Origin: Rhodococcoides kyotonense
GTDB lineage: Bacteria > Actinomycetota > Actinomycetes > Mycobacteriales > Mycobacteriaceae
Direction of reading: 5' to 3'
Length of the DNA: 64,000 nucleotides
Assembly: GCF_001645385.1 (NCBI RefSeq)
Contig: NZ_LVHI01000015.1
Coordinates: 1-64,000 of the forward strand
A program made the position numbers and the translations under genes. This document shows positions 1-7,197 of this stretch, piece after piece. Below the pieces are notes generated by a model. The model saw nothing but the letters and a program-made list of their open reading frames with translations. It searched no databases and was not told the DNA's origin. The stretch's first letter is position 1; each line of letters begins with the position of its first letter.

Positions 1-2
1 AC

Positions 3-221
3 CGCGGCCCGGCGCGGCCACCAAACAATCCGTCCCTGGCCGAGCTAGCATCGGCATCGCTACAGGTAGCTGCCTCGGAAACTGCGTTCAGGAACGCAGC
101 CATCGGGGTGGGGTTCGAGTTCGCACTTCCTGCGACTCGCAACAGACTACTTGACATAAGGTTTATTATCGGCAGTTTTATTGCGTTGTGGCGCAATGGA
201 TTTGAGGCTTATCTGCCGTAA
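3..221 (+). CDS. Possible C-terminal fragment of an unknown protein
   Basis: An open frame runs in from the left edge of the window and stops at TAA 219-221, giving 72 residues with a leucine/alanine-rich, helical-looking composition and no motif I recognise. The start lies outside the window or does not exist. The AT-rich stretch at about 151-190, which contains TTGACA at 151-156, falls inside this frame, so the region may instead be non-coding promoter DNA. Confidence 0.25.
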   Translation, partial: RGPARPPNNPSLAELASASLQVAASETAFRNAAIGVGFEFALPATRNRLLDIRFIIGSFIALWRNGFEAYLP

Positions 222-580
222 CTTCGCTTTCCGCGACTTGCCGTCATCGTACACTAGTCGGGTCGCTGGGTGACGCAATCCATGTTCAGTGAAACCAGCA
301 CCGATGCCTCCGAAGTCATCTACGACCGGAAAGACCCTACGTAAGTCTCCACCTTCGGGGCAGCAACCGCCTTCCTGACCGCGGACACCACGTCATCGAC
401 GCATGCACAGCTCAGCTGCCCGCCCCGCGCGATCCGCCGAATCGTCACAGTGACAATTCAAGGTTTTGTACGAGGACGCCGATTCGCGTTGCGGTGCAGC
501 GATCTCTGCGCCGATCGGGCGACGAACCGATGTGCGGCGTGTCGGCGTCACCGACCAACGGCCGATGTCGACCCCAAGCG
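222..580. other. Stretch without a recognisable gene
   Basis: I see no convincing coding frame here. Open frames on either strand show the arginine/serine-rich composition typical of wrong-frame reading of high-GC DNA. No tRNA, terminator or insertion sequence was recognised. Confidence 0.3.
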
Positions 581-838
581 TTAGGTGTCTGCTGTTCCGT
601 CTTCTTCACATGCTGGAGTTGTCGCGAGCAGCGCGCGTATCTGCGTCGGGGTGAGCTCGGCGGCCGTGTTCAGATCTACCAGCCCTGCGCTGTACGCGCG
701 GTTCAGCGCCTCCCGGTCTGCCGTGTAGACGGCTACGGTGTTCGCGATCAGCGGAGCCACTCGCAGTCTGTCGATGCGTTCGTTCAACCGCCCGAACGTG
801 TTGTCATCCACCGATACTCCATGTCTGCCGGCTTTCAT
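581..838 (-). CDS. Hypothetical small protein, 85 aa
   Basis: This is a plausible small acidic protein, read from ATG at 838, with natural composition (VDDNTFGRLNERIDRL near the N-terminus, ELTPTQIRALL near the C-terminus) and good third-position GC. The frame can be extended upstream to 1039, but that extension reads as arginine-rich noise, so I take the internal ATG. There is no recognisable domain, signal peptide or membrane segment. It is on the same strand as the antitoxin-like gene at 1099-1548, with the zeta-like remnant between them on the other strand. Function unknown. Confidence 0.45.
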   Translation of the reverse strand: MKAGRHGVSVDDNTFGRLNERIDRLRVAPLIANTVAVYTADREALNRAYSAGLVDLNTAAELTPTQIRALLATTPACEEDGTADT

Positions 839-954
839 GTTCAACCCGTCGGACGCCCTGGCGGTGCCGGAAGGGCGGGTTGCTGGGTAAAGAAGGACCA
901 CGCGCCTCGATCGACATCTTCGATCCGGTCCCGCGTAGACGGACCCGCGTAGAC

Positions 955-1080
955 GGACCCGCGACGGGATCGTTCGAAGCGTATCTGTCCGAGCAGACAG
1001 AGGCCAGTATCGGTCACCAGCTCGCGACCGCCGGGCCACCTGGCGTCGGTAAGTCGTCGAGTATCGCCGCGAGCTCTTTG
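955..1080 (+). pseudogene. Inverted remnant of a zeta-type toxin (Walker A segment)
   Basis: About 40 codons on the plus strand read as the part of a zeta toxin leading into its P-loop, with a clear Walker A, AGPPGVGKSS, at about 1024-1053. The segment from YL to GKS has nearly the same spacing as in the intact toxin of this window (AGAPGAGKTT at 4097-4957), and the YL before it is shared. No start codon, Walker B or remaining toxin body can be followed in frame. It lies head-to-head with the antitoxin-like gene 1099-1548, opposite to the normal antitoxin-then-toxin order, so a deletion with inversion is likely. A chance match of the P-loop cannot be excluded. Confidence 0.35.
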
Positions 1081-1098
1081 GAGACCGATGTTGCCGAA

Positions 1099-1548
1099 TC
1101 AGCGGGCATTCGCCTGCGCACGTCGATCAGCGGTCGCGTCGAGGAGAGCACCGTAGTCCACGTCGCTCAACAGGTCACCGGCGCGTTCGATCTGATCCCA
1201 GCTGCCGCGGACATAGCTTTCTCCGATCGGATCATCATCGGCGTCGTGTCCGTAGGTGTAGTCCCACGCGGTCAGTTCGGTCATCATCGCGTCGTGATCG
1301 ATGAGCTGAGCGGCGTGTTCGAGTAACACCTCGCGTGGGCTTCGCTGACGCGCCCAGGGCTGCAGCCGTAGCTTTTTGACGATGCGGCTCACTTCCGGCT
1401 GAGCGACACCCAGATTGGCGGCGATCACTCGCTGCGGGATCCCGGCATCGACGGCGTGCGCGACCGCCCTCAACAGCCGCAGCTGCAGCAACTCCCGCTG
1501 TGCAGGGATCGACCGAAGATCCCGCTCCAGATCGGACACCAACGCCAT
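1099..1548 (-). CDS. Antitoxin-like HTH protein (paralogue of zeta-pair antitoxin), orphan
   Basis: A 149-residue protein with an N-terminal helix-turn-helix-like segment (IPQRVIAANLGVAQPEVSRIVKKL). Its C-terminal half matches the antitoxin at 4958-5428 in pattern: a LID-x-DAMM motif, a tryptophan-tyrosine stretch, then SW/DW-DQIE or DDIE, then a short acidic helix. I choose ATG 1548 because GGAGGTGG lies just upstream; the frame stays open to GTG 1563, but that codon sits inside the ribosome binding site. The family normally represses its own operon and neutralises the downstream zeta kinase. Here no intact toxin follows, only a short inverted remnant, so this is an orphan antitoxin or a stand-alone repressor. 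Confidence 0.7.
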   Translation of the reverse strand: MALVSDLERDLRSIPAQRELLQLRLLRAVAHAVDAGIPQRVIAANLGVAQPEVSRIVKKLRLQPWARQRSPREVLLEHAAQLIDHDAMMTELTAWDYTYGHDADDDPIGESYVRGSWDQIERAGDLLSDVDYGALLDATADRRAQANAR

Positions 1549-1569
1549 CGCGACCACCTCCACAAGGAC

Positions 1570-1586
1570 CTATACAAAATAGTATC
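1570..1586 (-). promoter_or_regulatory. AT-rich inverted repeat upstream of the orphan antitoxin
   Basis: ATAC (1572-1575), six bases, GTAT (1582-1585) form a small inverted repeat inside an AT-rich patch about 25 bases upstream of the antitoxin start, at the place expected for a -10 element or an autorepressor operator. The intact pair at 4958-5428 has a comparable AT-rich patch upstream of its ribosome binding site. Confidence 0.3.
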
Positions 1587-1829
1587 GCCGTAGAGGGTGG
1601 ACACTCCACGCTCGGAGCTCATTCTGGGCGACGGTAGAGCAAGCAGGCGACAGGCGGGTTCGCGGCTCGACGCGTTCCCGGGTGAACCAGAACCCCAACC
1701 GTGAGATGGCTCGCACTACCAGGACTCCCTGACCGCATCCCGGGCCCGCACATGCCTGCAGGTTCAGACCGTCAAGATTTCTGGCCCTTGTGACTGATGC
1801 GTGGGGTCATCGACGGTAGGTAATGGGGG

Positions 1830-2480
1830 TTGCCGGTGCGACGTGGGGGCGACCTCAAAGACCGGGTCCGCGAAGCGTCGGGATACGGTGGCCCAGTGGT
1901 CGACGACAACGCCGAAATCGCCTTCTCCTGGTCGCGTATAGCCGAGGTGCTTGAACGGAACGGTGTCGACGTCGACACCATCGCCGACGATCAGGACGCG
2001 AGCGTGCTGCATGACTGGTACTCGCCACAGTCCTTGAACGTCCCCGCCGTCAACTTTTGGTTTTCCAACGAATGCTGGCGATACGCAACGCTTTTGCCGT
2101 CCACACAGACTTTGGGTCCGACACGAAGTGTGGATATTTCACGGTTATGGGTCGAAGTGGAGGAGGGGTCGCCCTATGAGACTGAACCTTCGGATTCGAA
2201 CCAGGCGGATGAAGCGGGTGGGTGGGCGGATACCTATGATCGCCGCTTGGTCCCCATAGCCGATCAAGATGGCGTCACGCTCGTCATCGACACCAGGCCG
2301 GGGCTCATGCAAGGCTGCGTCAGCGAGTACACAGGCGCGTTCGTCGACAAGTCGAGCGTTCGCTGGGGTTCAGCACGAGAATTGTTTGCGGACCTACAAT
2401 CCGCACTGACGGGGAATTGCCTGTTCGCGGGCCGTTACAGGCCCGTATTCGCTGACGGTGCCCTGAGCTGGCAAAGCTAA
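1830..2480 (+). CDS. SMI1/KNR4 (SUKH)-like protein, divergent
   Basis: A 216-residue protein. The C-terminal two thirds have the SUKH pattern: a tryptophan-containing region, a YDRRLVPIAD strand, then TLVIDTRPG and a final WGSARELFADLQSAL helix. SUKH proteins are often immunity proteins of toxin systems or cell-wall-related factors. The N-terminus is uncertain: the frame begins at TTG 1830, and the usual first SUKH helix (SWSRIAEVLERNG) begins only near residue 33. No polymorphic toxin gene is seen next to it. Assignment rests on pattern only. Confidence 0.55.
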   Translation: MPVRRGGDLKDRVREASGYGGPVVDDNAEIAFSWSRIAEVLERNGVDVDTIADDQDASVLHDWYSPQSLNVPAVNFWFSNECWRYATLLPSTQTLGPTRSVDISRLWVEVEEGSPYETEPSDSNQADEAGGWADTYDRRLVPIADQDGVTLVIDTRPGLMQGCVSEYTGAFVDKSSVRWGSARELFADLQSALTGNCLFAGRYRPVFADGALSWQS

Positions 2481-2778
2481 CTTCAGTGGCGGCAGACGCC
2501 AGCGCCGACCTTAGCTCTCCAGCGCTGCTGTATAGGTGCTCCAGGCGGCGCGAATTAATTTTGGCGGACCCAGGAGGTCCTGGCTGAAGGACGCGCCTTT
2601 CGGTGCCATATTTTCTCTTGGTGCCTGGTGTGTGGGGTCACCGGCGGCCAGGCAGTGACGGTCTGTGTCCTCCGAAGAAGAAATCCTCAGCGCCGCGCCA
2701 CAGCCGCTCCGCCAGGAATATCGGCCCGGTTCGCTCCCACCGTGTCGGGTTCGTCTGGGTGGTCTGCTTCAATTCTTC

Positions 2779-3003
2779 ATGAGCGAAAACAACGACGGCA
2801 TCGAATCCGGCCGCACTGTTGGTGACAGAGTACAAATGAAGCGGGCCGGCGTCGAGCAGGAGGCGGGGACGATCGTCGAGGATTTCGCCGAATCGCTGTG
2901 TTCCGGTGACGCGCTGGGGCGGACGTGGGCGCGGCCCAAGCGGTGGGCAATTGCCTTGGATTCGGGCACCCTGGTCTTCGCCGACGACAGCGAACTGGCG
3001 TAG
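2779..3003 (+). CDS. Hypothetical small protein, 74 aa
   Basis: A short protein beginning at ATG 2779 (MSENNDGIES); the frame is open upstream to 2665 but that extension has poor composition. The C-terminal part, WARPKRWAIALDSGTLVF, looks like a small beta-rich fold. It is directly followed, with no intervening base, by the ATG of the 40-residue membrane peptide gene at 3004, so the two are very probably translated together. Function unknown. Confidence 0.55.
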   Translation: MSENNDGIESGRTVGDRVQMKRAGVEQEAGTIVEDFAESLCSGDALGRTWARPKRWAIALDSGTLVFADDSELA

Positions 3004-3126
3004 ATGTATCCCGTTCTGATTTCGCTGTTGATCGCCTCGGCGATCGTCCTCGTTGTGGGTGTTCCGATCCTGCTCGTCGACGCGGTGGTCCGTATCGTCG
3101 CGGCTGCCCGCCGGCGCGCGAGGTAG
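3004..3126 (+). CDS. Small single-pass membrane peptide, 40 aa
   Basis: ATG 3004 directly abuts the stop codon of the preceding gene. The product is one long hydrophobic segment (residues 4-32, rich in I, L, V, A) followed by an arginine-rich tail (AAARRRAR), so it should insert with the C-terminus inside the cell. Size and layout resemble small holin-like or regulatory membrane peptides, but no family can be named. The stop-start junction with the upstream gene is the main support. Confidence 0.5.
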   Translation: MYPVLISLLIASAIVLVVGVPILLVDAVVRIVAAARRRAR

Positions 3127-3531
3127 GCACTGCCTCAGGCGTGGAGGTGTTGTCGTGCGCTATTGGGGCCGCACTTCGTGGATCGGCGATCAACCCCACG
3201 TGCCTGCGCCCATCGCGAAGCCCGGAGCAGGCTGCGCTGCCGCCGGCACATCCAATCGAGTCGCAGGTTGTGCGGGCGAGGGTTCGGGCAACAACGCCCC
3301 GGGGAAACTGTCATGCAGGCGCACAGCGGCCACCGGCTGCCAACGGCGGTTCGGTGACGATCCGATCCACGACGTCATAACCCTGCCCGGTGTCGAACGC
3401 GGCGCCCGGCGCAGCTCGACCCAGATCGACTGGTACGCACAGCATCTCGGGGTTGTCGGCCAGTGAGGTGCGAGAACCGGACGCCCCATCTTCATCGGGC
3501 GGGTACGCCTGCACTGGGTGATACTGGACAG
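3127..3531. other. Region with no firm gene
   Basis: Two weak candidates overlap on opposite strands: a plus-strand frame from GTG 3155 to 3466, and a minus-strand frame from GTG 3514 to 3311 ending in a 40-residue stretch of natural composition (DTGQGYDVVDRIV). Third-position GC slightly favours the minus-strand frame, but neither shows a domain or a good ribosome binding site, so I assign no gene. Confidence 0.3.
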
Positions 3532-3777
3532 GTGACGCAGTCCGGGCGCGGTGAGGACGACCGCATGGTCGACTTTGCACTTCGGTGGCTCCCCTACGGC
3601 GGTGGGCACGCCGAGGACATCATTGTCGGATTCGGCTTGAGCCCCCGCGAGTTCTTCACCCGTCTCGACGCTGCCCTCCGCGGCCCCGCCTGCCCGCCGC
3701 ATCTCGACCCGCGCGCGGTCGCGGCCCTGCTCGAGGTGAGTAGCCGTCGGCTCCGAATGAACGAAGGCATCGCCTGA
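3532..3777 (+). CDS. DUF3263-like small protein
   Basis: An 81-residue protein with the DUF3263 pattern: VDFALRWLPYGGGHAEDII, then FGLSPREFFTRLDAAL, then a C-terminal AALLEVSSRRLR helix. The WLPYGGG-x-AED and FGLSPR-x-FF elements are characteristic. Members are small actinobacterial proteins, probably HTH-type DNA binding, often found on phages and plasmids. Start taken at GTG 3532; ATG 3565, just before the conserved part, is an equally good choice. It stands alone and points towards the tandem palindromes at 3875-3898. Confidence 0.7.
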   Translation: MTQSGRGEDDRMVDFALRWLPYGGGHAEDIIVGFGLSPREFFTRLDAALRGPACPPHLDPRAVAALLEVSSRRLRMNEGIA

Positions 3778-3874
3778 CACTCCCCCTCAACACCCATACA
3801 GCAGTTGAACACCGGATGTGCACGGGAGGGCAGTCGGTGAGGCAGCGCCGGATCGCCGTAAGCCACGCATAAGC

Positions 3875-3898
3875 CCATACGTATGGCCATACGCATGG
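3875..3898. repeat. Two adjacent 12-bp palindromes
   Basis: CCATACGTATGG (3875-3886) is followed without a gap by CCATACGCATGG (3887-3898), which differs by one base. They lie in the gene-poor interval 3778-4096, between the converging DUF3263-like gene and the zeta toxin. Tandem palindromic sites are typical of operators or recombinase/partition sites, but no cognate protein can be assigned. The rest of the interval holds nothing I recognise. Confidence 0.55.
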
Positions 3899-4096
3899 CC
3901 GCAGCGCCGGTTGAGAGGCGGTAGTGTTGTGAGACAACGGATGTCGAACCATGAGGCGGTTCGGTCACCGATCGTGGATGCCGGTTCGTTGTCGCTATCG
4001 CGCGGCTGGGAGCATCCTGGGTGTTGGGCATCGCATCCGAACACCATGACCCCCGGGTTTATCGGACGTCAGACCGAGATAGGTTCCTGAAGAGCG

Positions 4097-4957
4097 TTAT
4101 TCGTTGTTCGGGTGCACACGTTCGAATGTGATGTCGAGTTCACCGGTGGTGTTGCGGCGTAGGACCGCGACGCGGCTGGTGCCGATGGTTGCTGCGGCGA
4201 GTTCTTCGAGCTCGAGGGCGTGCGCGGTACACAGCGACGATTCGGTGTCGCTGTAGCAGATGTCGATGGCGGCGGGCGGTGTGAAGCGTCCACCGAGGGC
4301 GTCGGTTCCTTCGACCCATCGTCGGCGGCCAGACCACCAGCGCGAGAGGGCTTGCTCGTGACAGGTGTGCCGGTCAGCGTCGATCGCGATGACCTCGATC
4401 GAGCGGTAGTCGGCTTCGGTGAGTTCGGCGGCGAGCCGCGGCGGCAGACCCTTCCAGCTGAGTGTGCCCTCGATGACGATGTTCTCGCGGCGACTGGTGC
4501 AGATGCGTCGGATCTGGTCGATCAGCTGTGTCGATTCGTGATGCACCAGAGCCGCCAGCTCGCGCGGTGCGACCGGGTGTCCATCGGCCAGAGGTGTGGC
4601 GAGGATGTCGTCGTAGATCCCGTCGCGGACCGCTTGCTCGATGAGTTGGTCTTTGATGATGTCGGGATCCAGCACCCGGAACCCAGTCAGGTCGTCGCCG
4701 CGAAAGTGGGTGAGTGCGGTGGTCTTTCCTGCTCCCGGTGCCCCGGCAGTGACGACTGCCGAACAGCCGTCGCGCGGCGGGCTTTCACGGTCGAGGTAGT
4801 CCGCGATGACGCGTTTGCGGAACGCGAAGCGTTCGATCTCGCCGGCGTAGAGCACGCTGGTGTTGTCGCCGGCGCTGGTGTGCAAGCGGCCGCCGGGAAC
4901 GGACATGGCAATGAGCTGCGCGGCGACGCTGCCGCGCAACTCCAGATCATCGGTCAC
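4097..4957 (-). CDS. Zeta-type toxin, P-loop kinase
   Basis: A 286-residue protein with the zeta toxin layout: Walker A AGAPGAGKTT at residues 71-80, a following FRVLDPDIIKDQL segment typical of zeta kinases, and a central strand ENIVIEGTLSW. Zeta toxins phosphorylate UDP-N-acetylglucosamine or related nucleotides and so block cell-wall synthesis; which substrate this one uses cannot be read from sequence. Translation starts at GTG 4957, exactly abutting the stop of the antitoxin gene (TAAGTG), which shows a coupled antitoxin-toxin operon. The length is normal, so the gene appears intact. Likely role: plasmid maintenance by post-segregational killing, or phage defence. Confidence 0.88.
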   Translation of the reverse strand: MTDDLELRGSVAAQLIAMSVPGGRLHTSAGDNTSVLYAGEIERFAFRKRVIADYLDRESPPRDGCSAVVTAGAPGAGKTTALTHFRGDDLTGFRVLDPDIIKDQLIEQAVRDGIYDDILATPLADGHPVAPRELAALVHHESTQLIDQIRRICTSRRENIVIEGTLSWKGLPPRLAAELTEADYRSIEVIAIDADRHTCHEQALSRWWSGRRRWVEGTDALGGRFTPPAAIDICYSDTESSLCTAHALELEELAAATIGTSRVAVLRRNTTGELDITFERVHPNNE

Positions 4958-5428
4958 TTACGCGCTGGCCGCCTTCTCGAGGTCGCTGCGGCGCCGTTCG
5001 ATCAGCCGGGAGAACTCGTCGTCGGTGAGCCGGTCACGGTAGTACGCCTGCTCGATGTCATCCCAGTCACCCGAGGTGTAGGCGTCGGTGGCGACGCCGT
5101 CGACGTACTCGACACCGCCGAAGTGGTAGTTCCAGCCCAGCAGGGTGTCCATCATCGCCGCATCGTCGATCAACCCTGCGGCGCGCTTGTCGATCACCTC
5201 GGCAGGAGTTTCCTTCAGCAAGGCCGGATCGGCCGCGAAGCGGGTCAGGATCCGCTGGATGCTAGTGGTGGAGACGTCTGCGACGACAGCGCTGATCTGT
5301 CGGTGTGTGAGATGGTGATTCCGCGAGGCCCAGTAGATTTCACGGTTCAGCTCGAGGGTGTCGATGCGGCGGCGCGCTGCTGCTTGCTGCAGCCTCTGCT
5401 GTGCCGTGCGGCTTTCGACTGTCGTCAT
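4958..5428 (-). CDS. Antitoxin of the zeta pair, HTH protein
   Basis: A 156-residue protein with an HTH-like region (LTHRQISAVVADVSTTSIQRIL) and a C-terminal toxin-binding part with the LIDDAAMMDTLLGWNYHFGG element also found in the orphan paralogue at 1099-1548. A strong AGGAGGTGG ribosome binding site lies just upstream of ATG 5428 (GTG 5434 is the alternative). The gene is the first of a two-gene operon with the toxin. By family analogy it binds the toxin and represses the operon. Up to 5700 the DNA holds only this AT-rich promoter patch and no further gene. Confidence 0.78.
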   Translation of the reverse strand: MTTVESRTAQQRLQQAAARRRIDTLELNREIYWASRNHHLTHRQISAVVADVSTTSIQRILTRFAADPALLKETPAEVIDKRAAGLIDDAAMMDTLLGWNYHFGGVEYVDGVATDAYTSGDWDDIEQAYYRDRLTDDEFSRLIERRRSDLEKAASA

Positions 5429-5700
5429 CGCCACCCACCTCCTGGTTCAAAATGAATCACTGCTGGTAAGGATACGTCCGGCGATGCGTTCTCGTCGAGT
5501 CCACACACCCGCGAGATAAACGGACGGCCCCCGTTCCGTACACGGCCGCGTGATGGAAGCCCACATTGCCGGGCGTGCGGACGGCCCGCAGACCCGTCGA
5601 GAGGAGGAGTAGCCGGCCTCCCCCTCAGACGGCCGACCACCCCTCCGCACTGTTAGATGCAGCGAGGAAACAATCGGTTCCCGTGCGTCCGGAGAAATCT

Positions 5701-6069
5701 TCAGAAGATCGCCAGTTGCTCGGCGGCCGGCATTGTTCGAGTGCGTCCGCGGGCGCGTGCTGTTGGGCGACGAGCAGCAGGCGGTGCCGGAATGGGCACG
5801 GGGGCTGGAATCTCGGCAAGCCCGATGCCGGCGCGGTTGGCCAGCACTGCGCGTACGTAGAGACGCCGGGCATGCTCCTGGCGACCGCCCTCGCTGTCGC
5901 GGCTCTGCCACTGCGTCTTCCATGCCGTCGAGCCTGCCTGTGGCGTAGCGAGTGCGCGGTCGGTGAGCCGATCGAGCAGAACGTCGATCTTGTCGGTCAG
6001 AGTCTGTGCGAGCTCGTCGAGCACCGTCTCCGGTATCCCGGCGACCACGGCAGGCTCCCTCTCGCGCAT
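5701..6069 (-). CDS. Hypothetical protein with a C-terminal clamp-like motif
   Basis: A 122-residue protein with a helical N-terminal half (VLDELAQTLTDKIDVLLDRL), a charged middle, a proline/arginine-rich linker and the C-terminal tail EQLAIF. QLAIF resembles the beta sliding clamp-binding pentapeptide QL[SD]LF, and a position at the very C-terminus suits such a motif. It follows the small gene 6079-6318 by nine bases on the same strand, probably as an operon. No domain recognised; the clamp link is inference. Confidence 0.5.
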   Translation of the reverse strand: MREREPAVVAGIPETVLDELAQTLTDKIDVLLDRLTDRALATPQAGSTAWKTQWQSRDSEGGRQEHARRLYVRAVLANRAGIGLAEIPAPVPIPAPPAARRPTARARGRTRTMPAAEQLAIF

Positions 6070-6078
6070 GTCCGCATG

Positions 6079-6318
6079 CTAAACCGACCCACTGACACAC
6101 AACAGGGGACACGCGGCACCGGTCAGGTACGCCGGGTCTGAGCCGTACTCAGAGGGCCGAACGTCAGTGGTCGGTCGGCGGGGACGTGGGAGGGTCCGCG
6201 TCGGAAGGCGGTCACTGCTGCCACCGTCGGGATCGGGGTTCGACAGGGCGGTCGCCACCGCGGTCGACCGTACGATCTCCTGTTGCAGCGGCGGGCCGAT
6301 CAGGGTACGGATTCGCAT
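6079..6318 (-). CDS. Hypothetical small protein, 79 aa
   Basis: A frame with good third-position GC from ATG 6318, beginning MRIRTLIGPPLQQEIVRS and continuing with a proline/arginine-rich centre. It lies just upstream of 5701-6069 on the same strand. The composition of the second half is only weakly protein-like. No domain, membrane segment or clear ribosome binding site. Confidence 0.35.
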   Translation of the reverse strand: MRIRTLIGPPLQQEIVRSTAVATALSNPDPDGGSSDRLPTRTLPRPRRPTTDVRPSEYGSDPAYLTGAACPLLCVSGSV

Positions 6319-6410
6319 GGACACGAGTATGTGACGTGGCACCGATGCCTGCAGTGGGTGAATGTCGAGGTAGGCGGAACCAGACGGGTGGGTGGTGCGT
6401 CCAAGTCGAT

Positions 6411-6725
6411 GTGGAGGACGACCCCGAATATCGGCAGGCGCTGCGCGAGGCCGGGCACGATCCCGATGACCCGCGCGTTCGGACTGCCATCGCCGACGTT
6501 GTCGGGCTGCTCGAGCAGATCGCCGAGGAGGAACTTTCGGGCGCCGACCCGGTGATCTCCTGCGCCGAGCGGGCATTGATGCACAACACGATCGCCGACG
6601 CGTTCGAGCACATACGGCAGGAGTCCGCTGCGGAGGCGACCCGGCCGCAACACCGCGGCGTGGCGGCAGGCCACCTGTCCCGTCATCGCAACACTTCCAC
6701 CTCGCAGCGAGATCGGGGGGCGTGA
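6411..6725 (+). CDS. Hypothetical protein, 104 aa
   Basis: A helical, acidic protein starting near GTG 6411 (VEDDPEYRQALREAGHD), with a long helix DVVGLLEQIAEEELSGADP. The frame is open further upstream but with wrong-frame composition. Its stop overlaps the start of the next gene (GTGA at 6722-6725), so the pair is translationally coupled. Function unknown. The 90-base gap to the divergent gene at 6318 should hold both promoters. Confidence 0.55.
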   Translation: MEDDPEYRQALREAGHDPDDPRVRTAIADVVGLLEQIAEEELSGADPVISCAERALMHNTIADAFEHIRQESAAEATRPQHRGVAAGHLSRHRNTSTSQRDRGA

Positions 6726-7075
6726 TGACCGCGCTGATCGTGCTCACCGTCGACTTCGACAATGCCGGTTATTCGGTCATGGCGACCCTGACCGAGGGCG
6801 GCTGGGTCGAGCGACTGGCCTTGACCCGGGGCGGCACGAGTGTGTGGAAGCACGGCCAACATCCCAGCGAGGTCATCGACGATGCGCTGTCCCAGTGCAC
6901 GGTCGCAACCGGGCGCCGGCTCGGTGTGTTGACCCCGCCCGAGCAAATCATCATCACCTATCCGCAGTATTGGTCCTCGGAGTGGATCGACGATGCGGTC
7001 GGCGCGCTCACCTGTGCCGCATACCCCCCGGGCGCGGTGTACGTGCGCGCCCGGCCGACACCACGCACCTGTTAG
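6722..7075 (+). CDS. Hypothetical protein, 117 aa
   Basis: A well-composed alpha/beta protein (LIVLTVDFDNAGYSVMATL near the start, then EQIIITYPQYW) translated from GTG 6722 overlapping the previous stop by four bases. I do not recognise the family. The second in a two-gene unit, it ends 120 bases before the converging replication gene. Confidence 0.7.
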   Translation: MMTALIVLTVDFDNAGYSVMATLTEGGWVERLALTRGGTSVWKHGQHPSEVIDDALSQCTVATGRRLGVLTPPEQIIITYPQYWSSEWIDDAVGALTCAAYPPGAVYVRARPTPRTC

Positions 7076-7197
7076 CGCACGCAGCAGGTCTGCACCTCAC
7101 TACGCACACTCCGAATACTCGACCCAGTTCGACAGACGTGAACCTGTCTAATGTCGCCTGCTGACGTTGACGCTCACCGATAGGCGCTTCTCGGGAA

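Noticed and set aside
4220..5455. 411-codon plus-strand frame opposite the toxin-antitoxin pair
   Set aside because: Shadow of the zeta operon on the other strand; V/D/G-rich with no motif.
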